Assembly: GCF_003598715.1 (NCBI RefSeq)
Contig: NZ_QZFU01000055.1
Location: forward strand, 186,001 to 250,000
Origin: Nocardia panacis
Lineage (GTDB): Bacteria; Actinomycetota; Actinomycetes; Mycobacteriales; Mycobacteriaceae
DNA length: 64,000 nt
Direction of reading: 5' to 3'
The notes under the pieces were generated by a model that was given only the letters and a program-made list of their open reading frames with translations, was not told where the DNA came from and made no database searches. Every line of letters begins with the position of its first letter. Within the stretch, counting starts at the first letter, position 1. This document shows positions 44,088 to 53,935 of this stretch, piece by piece. Position numbers and translations under genes: made by a program.

Positions 44088-44672
44088 TCACGAATTCGAA
44101 TTTGTGCTAACGAACAACGATACCAACTGCTCACAGGCGCTGGTCACCTCGTCGTTCACGATGACCGTGTCGAACTCGTCACATGCCGCCAATTCGATCC
44201 GCGCGGTCTCCAGGCGACGGGCGATGACCTCGGGCGATTCGGTGCCGCGGCCGGTGAGCCTGGCCACCAGCTCGTCCCAGCTGGGCGGGGCCAGGAAGAC
44301 CAGCATGGCCTCCGGGATGGCCGCGCGAATCGAGCGGGCGCCGTTGAGGTCCACCTCGATCAGGACCGGTTTGCCCTTGGACAGGGCGGCCCGCACCGGT
44401 TGTGCGGGGGTTCCGGAGCGTTGCAGTCCGCCGTGGATATCGGCCCATTCGAGCAGTTCGCCCGCCGCGATCATGGCGTCGAAGCGCTCGCGGGCCACGA
44501 AGTGGTAGTCGCGGCCGTCGACCTCACCGGGCCGCGGCGCCCGCGTCGTTGCCGACACGCTGAAAACCAGTTCGGGCAGGCGTTCCCGCACGCACCGAAC
44601 GACCGTGGACTTACCCACGGCCGAGGGGCCGACCAGAACTACCAGCCGACCCTTCCGCGTGTGTTCGACCAC
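44088..44672 (-). CDS. gmk: Guanylate kinase
   Basis: The 194-residue protein opens with the P-loop VVLVGPSAVGKSTVV and shows the GMP-binding STRAPR-type segment (ATTRAPRPGEVDGRDYHFV) and EWADIHG. It phosphorylates GMP to GDP. It starts with GTG five bases after the mihF stop and precedes rpoZ, a conserved order. Confidence 0.97.
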   Translation of the reverse strand: MVEHTRKGRLVVLVGPSAVGKSTVVRCVRERLPELVFSVSATTRAPRPGEVDGRDYHFVARERFDAMIAAGELLEWADIHGGLQRSGTPAQPVRAALSKGKPVLIEVDLNGARSIRAAIPEAMLVFLAPPSWDELVARLTGRGTESPEVIARRLETARIELAACDEFDTVIVNDEVTSACEQLVSLFVSTNSNS

Positions 44673-44677
44673 CTCTG

Positions 44678-45001
44678 TCAGGAAGCGTCGAAGTCGAAGC
44701 GCTTGAGCAGCGCTTTGCGCTGCCGATCGCCCAGACCCCGCAGCCGCCGGGTGGGGGCGATCTCCAGCTCCGTCATGATCTCCGCCGCCTTGACCTTGCC
44801 CACCTTCGGCAGGGCCTCGAGCAGCGCCGACACCTTCATCTTGCCGAGAATCTCATCGGTCTCGGCATCGGTGAGCACCTGCTTCAGGTTGGTGCCGCCA
44901 CGCTTCAAGCGCTCCTTGAGCTCCGCCCGAGCGCGGCGAGCGGCAGCCGCCTTCTCCAAAGCAGCGGCGCGCTGCTCGTCAGTCAGCTGGGGAAGGGCCA
45001 C
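44678..45001 (-). CDS. mihF: Integration host factor, actinobacterial type (mIHF)
   Basis: The 107-residue, lysine- and arginine-rich protein matches actinobacterial IHF: LTDEQRAAALEKAAAARRAR, a central LKQVLTDAETDEILGKMKV, and a helix-two-turn-helix DNA-binding end (LPKVGKVKAAEIMTELEI, RRLRGLGDRQRKALL). It bends DNA and is an essential nucleoid protein in mycobacteria. GTG start with GGAGG four bases upstream. It heads the gmk-rpoZ-coaBC run. Confidence 0.97.
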   Translation of the reverse strand: MALPQLTDEQRAAALEKAAAARRARAELKERLKRGGTNLKQVLTDAETDEILGKMKVSALLEALPKVGKVKAAEIMTELEIAPTRRLRGLGDRQRKALLKRFDFDAS

Positions 45002-45757
45002 GGTTCCTCCGTCTCATCGTTCATTGCATCAACTCCTGCCAGTAACCCGGCAGTCTCAGCGACCGTACCCACGACGATCGCCGATTGCGAACCCACCCCC
45101 CAGGTCAGCGCATGATTCCGCATGGCGTACCGGGGCGGTGGGCCGGATCCGCACGCGGACCCGATCGCTGCGGCGATAGTACCGCCGAAATCGCGAAATG
45201 CCGCCTCAGCAGGGAGTTTTCACCCGTCTCCCCCGTTTGCGGAGCGGTTGCGGCGGGAGCGGGCACCGGTCGGGCAACCGGGTGCGGTCGCGACCTGGAA
45301 GTTTCTCGAAATTCCCCGCGTGTCGCACCCGCCGTTCGCGTGTCGCAGGACACATTCGACGGGGGGAACGCTTGCGGCGGAGGGTATTTCGAGTGATTCG
45401 ACACGGTTGCCGGATTCGGCGGTCCCAGTTCCCGGTCCAAAATTCTCGTGGCGATTTCCCGCGCCTGGCGATAGGTGGGCGCACACCGCGGCGGCTCGGG
45501 TAGCTCGAATTCACGCGATGGCGCAACTGGGCCATCACATGACCGCGTCCGGTGCTGCTCGCCATCGGGTGCTGCGGTCGGCGGGCGACGCGACGCCTTG
45601 ACGGCCGATACCGTGGCGATCGATTCGGGCAGTCGCACTATCGCTGCCGTCATCCGAACACCTGTGCGGCCGAAAAAGGGCGCAGCGGGGCATCCAGGGG
45701 CCTTACCGGGGCATCGAACGGACGTTCCGACGCCCCGGTGACGACGCGGTAACGAAA
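45002..45757. other. Long intergenic region between mihF and pyrF
   Basis: About 750 bases lie between the mihF start and the pyrF terminator. Open frames exist on both strands, the longest on the minus strand (about 45105-45998), but none has a good start signal, a recognisable fold or a consistent codon pattern. In M. tuberculosis a PE/PPE pair occupies this place; nothing PE- or PPE-like is seen here. The mihF promoter must lie in its left end. Confidence 0.5.
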
Positions 45758-45786
45758 TCGGCCCGCACCGAGGCGGCGCGGGCCGA
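45758..45786 (-). terminator. Terminator of the pyrimidine operon
   Basis: TCGGCCCGC (45758-45766) pairs with GCGGGCCGA (45778-45786) around an 11-base loop, 16 bases past the pyrF stop. On the minus strand it is followed by TTTCGTT, a weak T-run. Confidence 0.7.
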
Positions 45787-45801
45787 GGGAAAGCTGCCGA
45801 A

Positions 45802-46623
45802 TCAGTGCTGAAGGAAGCCGAACACATCCTGCAATTCGGCGACCTTGGCCCGCAGCGCGGGCACCTCCGGTCCGGCCCCGAGCACCTCGCGTGCGACATT
45901 CGGCACAGCCGCGTGGAACATCGACTCGGGCAGCAGCGCCCGGATCGATTCCGGTCCGCCGCCCTGCGCACCCACGCCCGGCATGAGCACGGGCCCATTG
46001 AGCCGCGACATGTCGGGCGCGTCGGTCAGCGTCGCGCCGACCACCACGCCGACCGCGCCGAACTCGGCTCCCGCATTGCGTTCGGCCGCCGCGTCGACCA
46101 TGGCCTGCGCCACCGCGCGACCGTCGACCAGCGCCCGCTGCACCTGCGCCCCTTCGGGATTCGAGGTGGCGGCCAGCACGAAGACCCCGCGCCGGTTGGC
46201 TGCGGCGAGATCGAGGGCCGGGGCCAGCGCGCCGAAACCGAGGTACGGCGAGACCGTCACCGCGTCCGCGCCCAGCGGCCCGTCACCGAGCCAGGCGTGC
46301 GCGTAGGCGTCCATGGTCGACCCGATATCGCCGCGCTTGGCATCGGCCAGCACCAGCGTGCCCGAGCCGCGCAGCACCCCGATGGTGCGCTCGAGCACCG
46401 CGATCCCGCCGGAGCCGTAGGTCTCGAAAAAGGCGACCTGCGGTTTGACCAAGGCCACCTGCCCGTCGAACGCCTCGACGCAGATCTCGGCGAAAGTCTC
46501 CAGACCGTCGACATCGGCGTTGAGACCCCAGGCCCGCAGCAGCGCGGGATGCGGGTCGATACCGACGCACAGCGGCCCGAAATGCCGCATGGCGCGGCGC
46601 AATCGGTGACCGAAGGTGTGCAC
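45802..46623 (-). CDS. pyrF: Orotidine 5'-phosphate decarboxylase
   Basis: The 273-residue protein is of the longer actinobacterial OMP decarboxylase group: PLCVGIDPHPALLRAW, KPQVAFFETYG and the catalytic VLADAKRGDIGSTM with Lys and Asp. It makes UMP. The GTG at 46623 gives mycobacterial length and has GAGGGG six bases upstream; a GTG at 46665 overlapping the carB stop would give 14 more residues. It is the last gene of the pyrimidine operon. Confidence 0.95.
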   Translation of the reverse strand: MHTFGHRLRRAMRHFGPLCVGIDPHPALLRAWGLNADVDGLETFAEICVEAFDGQVALVKPQVAFFETYGSGGIAVLERTIGVLRGSGTLVLADAKRGDIGSTMDAYAHAWLGDGPLGADAVTVSPYLGFGALAPALDLAAANRRGVFVLAATSNPEGAQVQRALVDGRAVAQAMVDAAAERNAGAEFGAVGVVVGATLTDAPDMSRLNGPVLMPGVGAQGGGPESIRALLPESMFHAAVPNVAREVLGAGPEVPALRAKVAELQDVFGFLQH

Positions 46624-46657
46624 GGCCGTCCCCTCTCGCTCCTGGAGTCGCGTCTGG

Positions 46658-49600
46658 TCAGCCACGCAGCACCGAATGCAGTTCCTGCAGCGAGCGCACC
46701 CCGATACCGCCGTTGATGGTGGCCTCGATGCCCTGGACGGCGGCCGCCGCGCCCTGCACCGTGGTGATGCACGGGATATTCGTGGCGACCGCGGCGGTGC
46801 GGATCTCGTAGCCGTCCACGCGCGGACCGGAATTCCCGTAGGGGGTGTTGAACACCATGTCCACCTCGCCGTCGCGGATCTGCTCCACAATCGAGGGCAG
46901 GGTCTGCTCCGACGCGGCGCCCGGCTCCGGATCGGAGTGCTTGCGCACCTGCTCGCACGGGATTCCGTTGCGGCGCAGCATTTCCGCGGTGCCCTCGGTG
47001 GCCAGGATGCGGAAGCCCAGATCGTGCAGCCGCTTGACCGGGAACACCATGGCCCGCTTGTCGCGATTGGCGATGGAGACGAAGACCGTGCCCTCGGTGG
47101 GCAGCGAACCGTAGGCCGCGGACTGGCTCTTGGCGAAGGCGGTGCCGAAATCGGCGTCGATACCCATCACCTCGCCGGTCGACTTCATCTCCGGGGACAG
47201 CAGCGAGTCGACGCCGCTGCCGTCGGCCCGACGGAACCGGTGGAACGGGAGCACCGCCTCCTTGACCGCGACCGGCGCGTCCAGCGCGACATGGCCGCCA
47301 TCGCCCTCGGCGGGCAGCATGCCCTCCGCGCGGAGTTCGGCGATGCTCGCGCCCAACATGATCCGCGCGGCGGCCTTGGCCAGCGGCACGGCGGTGGCCT
47401 TGGAGACGAACGGCACGGTGCGGCTGGCGCGCGGATTGGCCTCCAGCACGTAGAGGACATCGTCCTTCAGGGCGTACTGCACATTGAGCAGACCCTTGAC
47501 CCCGATCCCCTTCGCCAGGGCCGCGGTGGAGCGGCGCACCGCCTCGATATCGCTGCGGCCCAAGGTGATCGGCGGCAGCGCGCACGCCGAGTCGCCGGAG
47601 TGGATACCCGCCTCCTCGATGTGCTCCATCACGCCGCCGAGGTAAACCTCGGCGCCGTCGCACAGCGCGTCGACATCGATCTCGATGGCATCCTCGAGGA
47701 AGCGGTCCACCAGCACCGGATGCTCCGGGCTGAGTTCGGTGGCGCGGGTGATGTAGCCCTCCAGGGAGGTCTCGTCGTAGACGATCTCCATACCGCGCCC
47801 GCCGAGCACATAGGACGGCCGCACCAGCACCGGGTAGCCGATGGTCGCGGCGATCTTGCGCGCCTGCTCGAAGGTGGTGGCGGTGCCGTACTTGGGCGCG
47901 GGCAGTCCGGCCGCGACCAGCACATCGCCGAATTCGCCCCGGTCCTCGGCCAGGTCGATGGCGGCGGCGCTGGTGCCGACCACCGGGACGCCCGCCTCGG
48001 TCAGCCGCTGCGCCAGACCCAGCGGGGTCTGACCGCCGAGCTGCACGATAACGCCCGCCACCGAACCGGATTCGGTTTCCGCGTGATAGACCTCGAGCAC
48101 ATCCTCGAAGGTGAGCGGTTCGAAGTAGAGACGGTCGGCGGTGTCGTAGTCGGTGGACACGGTCTCGGGATTGCAGTTGATCATGACCGTCTCGTATCCG
48201 GCCTGCGACAGGGTCTGTGCCGCATGCACGCACGAGTAGTCGAATTCGATGCCCTGACCGATCCGGTTCGGACCCGATCCCAGGATGAGGACCTTCGCGC
48301 GGTCGCGCTGCGGCGCGACCTCGGATTCGGCGGCCGGATCCAGTTCGTAGGCCGAATAGTGGTACGGCGTCTTGGCCTCGAATTCGGCGGCGCAGGTGTC
48401 GACGGTCTTGAAGACCGGGCGCACGCCGAGCCGGTGCCGCAGTGCGCGCACCCCCGTCTCGCCCGCGAGTTCCGGTCGCAGCGCGGCGATCTGACGATCG
48501 GACAGGCCGTGATGCTTGGCCCGCCGCAGCAGCGGCTCGTCCAGCACCGGGGCCGCCATGACCTCGGCGCGCAATTCGACCAGCCCCGCCACCTCGGCGA
48601 CGAACCACGGATCGATCCCGGAGGCGGCGGCCACCTCCTCGATGCCCGCGCCGTAGCGCAGCGCCCGCTCCACCTGATAGATCCGCCCCTCGGTGGGCAC
48701 CTTCAGATCGGCCAGGATGGCGGCGATGGCCTCCGACACCGACTGCGGGTCATCGGGATTCGCGGGCGCCCACGGTCCGTCGGCGACGGTCCAGAAGCTC
48801 GCGGCCTTGGTCTCCAGCGAGCGCAGCACCTTGCCGAGGGCCTCGGAGAAATTGCGGCCCAGCGACATGGCCTCGCCGACCGATTTCATGGTCGTGGTCA
48901 GTGTCTGGTCCGCGCCGGGGAACTTCTCGAACGCGAAACGCGGGGCCTTGACCACGACGTAGTCGAGCGTCGGCTCGAAACAGGCCGGGGTTTCCTTGGT
49001 GATGTCGTTGACGATCTCGTCGAGGGTGTAGCCGATGGCCAGTTTGGCGGCGATCTTCGCGATCGGGAAGCCCGTCGCCTTGGAGGCCAGCGCGGAGGAG
49101 CGCGACACGCGCGGATTCATCTCGATGACGATGAGCCGCCCGTCCTTCGGGTCGACCGCGAACTGGATATTGCAGCCGCCGGTGTCCACGCCGACCTCGC
49201 GCAGAATGGCGATGCCCAGATCGCGCAGCTTCTGGTACTCCCGGTCGGTGAGGGTCATGGCGGGGGCGACGGTCACCGAATCGCCGGTGTGCACACCCAT
49301 CGGGTCCACGTTCTCGATCGAGCAGACCACCACGACATTGTCGCGGCCGTCGCGCATGAGCTCGAGCTCGTATTCCTTCCAGCCGAGGATGGACTCCTCG
49401 ATGAGCACATTCGCCGTCGGCGAGGCGGCCAGGCCGCCGCCCGCGATGCGGTCCAGGTCGTCGTGGTTGTAGGCCATACCCGAACCGAGACCGCCCATGG
49501 TGAAGCTGGGCCGCACGACGACCGGGAAGCCGAGTTCGGTGACCGTGTCGCGCACCTCGTCCATGGTGAAACACACGCGGGAGCGGGCACTCTCGCCGCC

Positions 49601-50017
49601 CACCTTGGCCACGATGTCCTTGAACTTCTGCCGGTCCTCGCCGCGCTGGATGGCTTCGAAGTCCGCGCCGATCAGTTCGACGCCGTACTTCTCCAGGATG
49701 CCGCGCTCGTGCAGGGCGACCGCCGTATTCAGCGCGGTCTGCCCGCCGAGGGTGGCCAGGATCGCGTCGGGGCGTTCCTTCTCGATGACCTTCTCGACGA
49801 ATTCGGGAGTGATCGGCTCCACGTAGGTGGCATCGGCGAATTCCGGGTCGGTCATGATGGTGGCCGGATTGGAATTGACCAGCGAGACCCGCAGGCCCTC
49901 GGCGCGCAGCACCCGGCATGCCTGGGTGCCGGAGTAGTCGAATTCGCAGGCCTGGCCGATGACGATCGGACCCGAGCCGATGACCAGGATGTGGTGTAGA
50001 TCAGCGCGGCGTGGCAT
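46658..50017 (-). CDS. carB: Carbamoyl-phosphate synthase, large subunit
   Basis: The 1119-residue protein has two homologous ATP-grasp halves, each starting with the same kind of motif (LVIGSGPIVIGQACEFDYSG, then LILGSGPNRIGQGIEFDYS near residue 570), and a C-terminal MGS-like regulatory domain (residues about 960-1110, VFVSIANRDKRAMV). It makes carbamoyl phosphate for pyrimidines and arginine. Its ATG overlaps the carA stop (TGATG). Confidence 0.98.
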   Translation of the reverse strand: MPRRADLHHILVIGSGPIVIGQACEFDYSGTQACRVLRAEGLRVSLVNSNPATIMTDPEFADATYVEPITPEFVEKVIEKERPDAILATLGGQTALNTAVALHERGILEKYGVELIGADFEAIQRGEDRQKFKDIVAKVGGESARSRVCFTMDEVRDTVTELGFPVVVRPSFTMGGLGSGMAYNHDDLDRIAGGGLAASPTANVLIEESILGWKEYELELMRDGRDNVVVVCSIENVDPMGVHTGDSVTVAPAMTLTDREYQKLRDLGIAILREVGVDTGGCNIQFAVDPKDGRLIVIEMNPRVSRSSALASKATGFPIAKIAAKLAIGYTLDEIVNDITKETPACFEPTLDYVVVKAPRFAFEKFPGADQTLTTTMKSVGEAMSLGRNFSEALGKVLRSLETKAASFWTVADGPWAPANPDDPQSVSEAIAAILADLKVPTEGRIYQVERALRYGAGIEEVAAASGIDPWFVAEVAGLVELRAEVMAAPVLDEPLLRRAKHHGLSDRQIAALRPELAGETGVRALRHRLGVRPVFKTVDTCAAEFEAKTPYHYSAYELDPAAESEVAPQRDRAKVLILGSGPNRIGQGIEFDYSCVHAAQTLSQAGYETVMINCNPETVSTDYDTADRLYFEPLTFEDVLEVYHAETESGSVAGVIVQLGGQTPLGLAQRLTEAGVPVVGTSAAAIDLAEDRGEFGDVLVAAGLPAPKYGTATTFEQARKIAATIGYPVLVRPSYVLGGRGMEIVYDETSLEGYITRATELSPEHPVLVDRFLEDAIEIDVDALCDGAEVYLGGVMEHIEEAGIHSGDSACALPPITLGRSDIEAVRRSTAALAKGIGVKGLLNVQYALKDDVLYVLEANPRASRTVPFVSKATAVPLAKAAARIMLGASIAELRAEGMLPAEGDGGHVALDAPVAVKEAVLPFHRFRRADGSGVDSLLSPEMKSTGEVMGIDADFGTAFAKSQSAAYGSLPTEGTVFVSIANRDKRAMVFPVKRLHDLGFRILATEGTAEMLRRNGIPCEQVRKHSDPEPGAASEQTLPSIVEQIRDGEVDMVFNTPYGNSGPRVDGYEIRTAAVATNIPCITTVQGAAAAVQGIEATINGGIGVRSLQELHSVLRG

Positions 50018-51132
50018 CAGGATCCCTCCATGAGACCGGCGAAGCGGTCGAAAAGATAGGCGGCGTCGTGGGGTCCGGCGGCGGCCTCCGGGTGGTACTG
50101 CACGGAGAAGGCGCGTCCGTCGACCAGGCGCACACCCTCGACGGTGCCGTCATTGGCGCAGACGTGGCTGACCTCGGCGCGGCCGTAAGGGGTGTCGAAC
50201 TGCTCGCCCGCCTCGCCCTCGAGCGCGAAGCCGTGGTTCTGCGCGGTGATGGAGATCCGGCCGGTCTGCTGCTCGACGACCGGGATATTGATGCCGCGGT
50301 GGCCGAATTTCATCTTGTAGGTGCCGCGTCCGAGCGCGCGACCCAGGATCTGGTTGCCGAAGCAGATGCCGAACAGCGGCAGGCCGCGACCGAGCACACC
50401 CTTGGTCAGTTCGACCGCGCCGTCCTGGGTGGCCGGGTCGCCCGGACCGTTGGACAGGAAGACGCCGTCCGGGTTCAGCTCGAGGATCTGGTCGAGCGAG
50501 GTGTTGGACGGGACCACGTGCACCCGCATACCGCGTTCGGCGAACATGCGCGGGGTGTTGGTCTTGATGCCCAGGTCGACCGCGACCACGGTGAAACGGC
50601 GCTCGCCCACCGGGTCGATGGTGTAGAGGCCGCCGGTGCTGACCTCTTCGGCCAGATCCGCGCCCAGCATCGAGGGCTGACCGTTGACGCGGGCCAGCAG
50701 CTCGTCCACCTCGGCCAGGGCCGCGCCGGAGAAGATGCCCGCCTTCATGGAGCCGCGGGTGCGCAGGTGCCGCACTGCGGCGCGGGTGTCGATCCCCGCG
50801 ATACCGACGACGTGCTGGGCGACCAACTGATCCTGCAGGGTGGAGTTGGCGCGCCAGTTGGAGGCGCGACGTGACGGATCGCGCACGGCGTATCCGGCCA
50901 CCCAGATGCGCTGGGATTCGTCGTCCTCGTCGTTCCAGCCGGTATTGCCGATCTGCGGGGCGGCGGCCACCACGATCTGCCGGTGGTAGCTGGGATCGGT
51001 CAGGGTCTCCTGGTAGCCGGTCATCGCGGTGCAGAACACCGCCTCACCGAGCGTTTGCCCCTGCGTGCCGAAGGCGGAGCCGCGGAATACCCGGCCGTCC
51101 TCCAGCACCAGGGCGGCGGCGCTGTGCGTCAT
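50017..51132 (-). CDS. carA: Carbamoyl-phosphate synthase, small (glutaminase) subunit
   Basis: The 371-residue protein has the N-terminal CarA domain (AALVLEDGRVFRGSAFG, FCTAMTGYQETLTDPSY) and a class I amidotransferase domain with the nucleophile in LFGICFGNQILG and the His/Glu in YHPEAAAGP. It supplies ammonia to CarB. The start overlaps the stop of the preceding membrane-protein gene (ATGA). Confidence 0.98.
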   Translation of the reverse strand: MTHSAAALVLEDGRVFRGSAFGTQGQTLGEAVFCTAMTGYQETLTDPSYHRQIVVAAAPQIGNTGWNDEDDESQRIWVAGYAVRDPSRRASNWRANSTLQDQLVAQHVVGIAGIDTRAAVRHLRTRGSMKAGIFSGAALAEVDELLARVNGQPSMLGADLAEEVSTGGLYTIDPVGERRFTVVAVDLGIKTNTPRMFAERGMRVHVVPSNTSLDQILELNPDGVFLSNGPGDPATQDGAVELTKGVLGRGLPLFGICFGNQILGRALGRGTYKMKFGHRGINIPVVEQQTGRISITAQNHGFALEGEAGEQFDTPYGRAEVSHVCANDGTVEGVRLVDGRAFSVQYHPEAAAGPHDAAYLFDRFAGLMEGS

Positions 51133-51647
51133 GCTTCGTCTTCTCCCGTCGTCGTGCTGGGCTGGGCCGCGACCCAGGCCGGGTACACCGTTTTGTCGTC
51201 ACCGCGGAATCCGGTGTCGATCTCGGTTCCGGTCGGCAGCTTCCAGCGAATTACCAGCACACCATTTTCCGTCATCACCTTGCCCGCGTGCCCGCGCTCG
51301 GTGCGCACGGCGGAGATGGATTCGCGTGGAATCCAGATCGCCGCCGCGCCGTCGCGTTCGAGCAGAATGCCGCGCTCGAACCGGGTCAATTCGGCCGTCG
51401 CGCGAAACCCGAGGTCCCCCACCGCGATTCGGTCCTGCCAACTCGGCGCGATGGTGCTGCCGAGGTAGAGGCCGGTGGTGGGTTCGAGCAATTGCGCCCC
51501 CAATTCGGCGGGTACGGTGGGCAGTTCGCCGATGGCATCCACCTGGCGGCGGGCGCGATTGCGCCAACCCATGAACATCAGAAAGAGCAGCCCTGCGAAA
51601 ACGATCACCAGGCCGCCCACCCACAGTGCGCGCTCCACCTCAGGCAC
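51129..51647 (-). CDS. Conserved membrane-anchored protein of the pyrimidine operon
   Basis: The 172-residue protein has one N-terminal membrane helix (about residues 7-28), then a soluble domain with strands such as GLYLGSTIAPSWQDRIAVGD and GAAAIWIPRESISAVRTE that suggest a PH-like fold. By position it matches the conserved protein between pyrC and carA in mycobacteria (Rv1382). Function is unknown. It overlaps pyrC by eight bases and carA by four, so it is a fixed part of the operon. Confidence 0.82.
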   Translation of the reverse strand: MPEVERALWVGGLVIVFAGLLFLMFMGWRNRARRQVDAIGELPTVPAELGAQLLEPTTGLYLGSTIAPSWQDRIAVGDLGFRATAELTRFERGILLERDGAAAIWIPRESISAVRTERGHAGKVMTENGVLVIRWKLPTGTEIDTGFRGDDKTVYPAWVAAQPSTTTGEDEA

Positions 51648-52941
51648 CTCCCGCCGGTGCGGCCTTGCCGTCGCGGGCGGTGATCCGACCGCGCAGCACA
51701 GTGGCCGTGACCCTGGCCTGGAAGGTCATCTGATCGAAAGGGGTGTTGTGCGAGATGCTGGCCAATTCCTTGGCCCGCACCGTCCAGGCGGCATCCGGAT
51801 CCACCAGCGTCAGATTGGCGGGCTCGCCCACCTCGATCGGGCGGCCGTGCTCGTCCAAGCCGACGATCGCCGCCGGACGCTCGCTCATCACCCTGGCCAC
51901 CCCGCGCCAATCCAGCAGACCGGGTTCGACCATCGTCCGCGCGATGATCGCCAAAGCGGTCTCCAGACCGAGCATGCCGGGGCGGGCAGCCGCGAACTCA
52001 CAGCATTTGTCCTGGTCGGCATGCGGGGCGTGATCGGTGGCCACGCAGTCGATGACACCGTCGGACAGCGCCCGACGCAGCGCGGCGGCATCGGAGGCCT
52101 CACGCAGCGGCGGATTGACCTTGTTGACCGCGTCGTAGGTCTCCAGGCGCGTATCGTCGAGCAGCAGGTGATGCGGGGTGACCTCGGCTGTAATCGAAAT
52201 CCCCTGGGCCTTGGCCCATTTCACCAGTTCGACGGTGCCCGCCGTGGAGGCGTGACAGATGTGCACGCGGGCGCGGGCATCACGGGCCAGCAGCGCGTCG
52301 CGCGCCACGATCGACTCCTCCGCCGCGCGCGGCCACCCGGCCAACCCGAGTCGGGCGGCGGTGGGGCCTTCGTGCGCGACCGCGCCCGCGGTGAGTCTCG
52401 GCTCCTCCGCGTGCTGGGCGATCAGCACCCCGAGCGAATTCGCGTACTCCAGGGCGCGCCGCATGATCAGCGGGTCATACACGCAGTGGCCGTCATCGGA
52501 GAACATCCGCACCCGACCGACACCGGCGGCCATGGTGCCCATCTCGGCGAGCTGCTTGCCCGCCAACCCGACGGTGACCGCGCCCACCGGGTACACATCG
52601 ACCAGCCCGACCTCCCGGCCGCGCCGCCACACATGATCGGTGACCACCACCGAATCGGCCACCGGATTGGTGTTCGCCATGGCGAACACCGCCGTGTAAC
52701 CGCCCAATGCGGCTGCGGCGGAACCGGATTCGATGGTCTCGGTATCCTCGCGACCCGGTTCGCGCAGGTGGGTGTGCAGGTCCACGAATCCGGGCAGCAG
52801 GATCTGCCCGGCGGCCTCGATGACCTCCGTCGTCTCGCTGTCGACCGTGCCGATGGCCGCGATCACGCCGTCGCGGATCAGCACATCGACCGGGTCGCCC
52901 TCGCCGTACGGGCGCGCGCCCCTGATCAGCACCTCGGACAT
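51640..52941 (-). CDS. pyrC: Dihydroorotase
   Basis: The 433-residue protein has the amidohydrolase metal motif PGFVDLHTHLREPG, a metal-bridging region around GRVRMFSDDG, HICHASTAG and ITAEVTPHHLLL, and ATDHAPH. This is the class I dihydroorotase pattern. It closes carbamoyl aspartate to dihydroorotate. The ATG at 52941 has AAAGGCGG upstream; a longer frame to 53043 runs into pyrB. Confidence 0.97.
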   Translation of the reverse strand: MSEVLIRGARPYGEGDPVDVLIRDGVIAAIGTVDSETTEVIEAAGQILLPGFVDLHTHLREPGREDTETIESGSAAAALGGYTAVFAMANTNPVADSVVVTDHVWRRGREVGLVDVYPVGAVTVGLAGKQLAEMGTMAAGVGRVRMFSDDGHCVYDPLIMRRALEYANSLGVLIAQHAEEPRLTAGAVAHEGPTAARLGLAGWPRAAEESIVARDALLARDARARVHICHASTAGTVELVKWAKAQGISITAEVTPHHLLLDDTRLETYDAVNKVNPPLREASDAAALRRALSDGVIDCVATDHAPHADQDKCCEFAAARPGMLGLETALAIIARTMVEPGLLDWRGVARVMSERPAAIVGLDEHGRPIEVGEPANLTLVDPDAAWTVRAKELASISHNTPFDQMTFQARVTATVLRGRITARDGKAAPAGGA

Positions 52942-52975
52942 GCCACCGCCTTTCGAACACCTTTCCAACCGTGGG

Positions 52976-53935
52976 TCATCCGATCGCCTCCTGCGTGCCG
53001 ACCAGCAACCGGAACAGCACCGCCATCCGCAGATGCACACCATTGGTGACCTGCTGCAGCACCGCGGCCTGCGGGGAATCGGCGACCGAATGCGCGATCT
53101 CCATACCGCGCAGCATCGGACCCGGATGCAGCACCACCGCGCCCGCGTCCAACATGGCCAGCCTGCGTTCGGACAATCCGTAGTTGACCGAATACTCGCG
53201 GGCCGACGGGAAGAAACCGCCGTTCATCCGCTCGGCCTGCACACGCAGCATCAGCACCGCGTCCGCGCCGGGCAGTTCCGCGTCCAGGGAATGCGAGATG
53301 CGCGCGGGCCAGGCGTCCACACCGATCGGGAGCAGCGTGCGCGGCGCGACGAGCACCACCTCGGCGCCGAGGGTGTTGAGCAGGAACACATTCGAGCGCG
53401 CGACGCGGCTGTGCAGGATATCGCCGACGATCACCACCCGGCGGCCCTGAATATCGGCGAGTCGCTGCCGCAGCGTCAACGCGTCGAGCAGCGCCTGGGT
53501 GGGATGTTCGTGCGTGCCGTCGCCCGCGTTGATGATCGCGGGACCGTTCGCGCGCCCCTCGGCGGCGGCCCAACTGTCCATCCAGCGGGCGATCTGATGG
53601 GCCGCGCCCGAGGCCGGATGCCGCACGATCAGCGCGTCCGCGCCCGCCGCGTGCAGGGTCAGCGCCGTATCGCGCAGGGACTCGCCCTTGGAGACCGAGG
53701 AGCCGCTGGCGCTGACATTGATGACATCCGCGCTCATCCACTTGCCCGCGACCTCGAAGGAGACCCTGGTGCGGGTGGAGTTCTCGTAGAAGACCGTCAT
53801 GACGGTGCGTCCGCGCAGGGTGGGCAGTTTGCGCACCTCGCGACCGAGCAGCGCCTGTTCGAAACGTTCGGCCTCGTCCAGCAGTTCGGTGGCGGTCTCG
53901 CGGCTCAGATCGGCGACGGAGAGAAGATGACGCAT
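52976..53935 (-). CDS. pyrB: Aspartate carbamoyltransferase, catalytic chain
   Basis: The 319-residue protein carries the carbamoyl-phosphate motif FYENSTRTRVSFE, the SKGESLRDTAL loop, HPTQALLDALTLRQ and the C-terminal HPGPMLRGMEI. It makes carbamoyl aspartate. Its ATG overlaps the pyrR TAA stop (TAATG). Confidence 0.98.
   Translation of the reverse strand: MRHLLSVADLSRETATELLDEAERFEQALLGREVRKLPTLRGRTVMTVFYENSTRTRVSFEVAGKWMSADVINVSASGSSVSKGESLRDTALTLHAAGADALIVRHPASGAAHQIARWMDSWAAAEGRANGPAIINAGDGTHEHPTQALLDALTLRQRLADIQGRRVVIVGDILHSRVARSNVFLLNTLGAEVVLVAPRTLLPIGVDAWPARISHSLDAELPGADAVLMLRVQAERMNGGFFPSAREYSVNYGLSERRLAMLDAGAVVLHPGPMLRGMEIAHSVADSPQAAVLQQVTNGVHLRMAVLFRLLVGTQEAIG

Noticed and set aside
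45105..45998. A 297-codon minus-strand frame in the mihF-pyrF gap
   Set aside because: It runs into the pyrF coding region in another frame, is Pro/Arg-rich without a fold pattern, and lacks a start signal.
46616..49999. A 1127-codon open frame antisense to carB
   Set aside because: It lies opposite a complete, clearly recognisable carB. Its translation is low in complexity (rich in Arg, Gly, Asp, His), which is typical of the antisense frame of high-GC genes.
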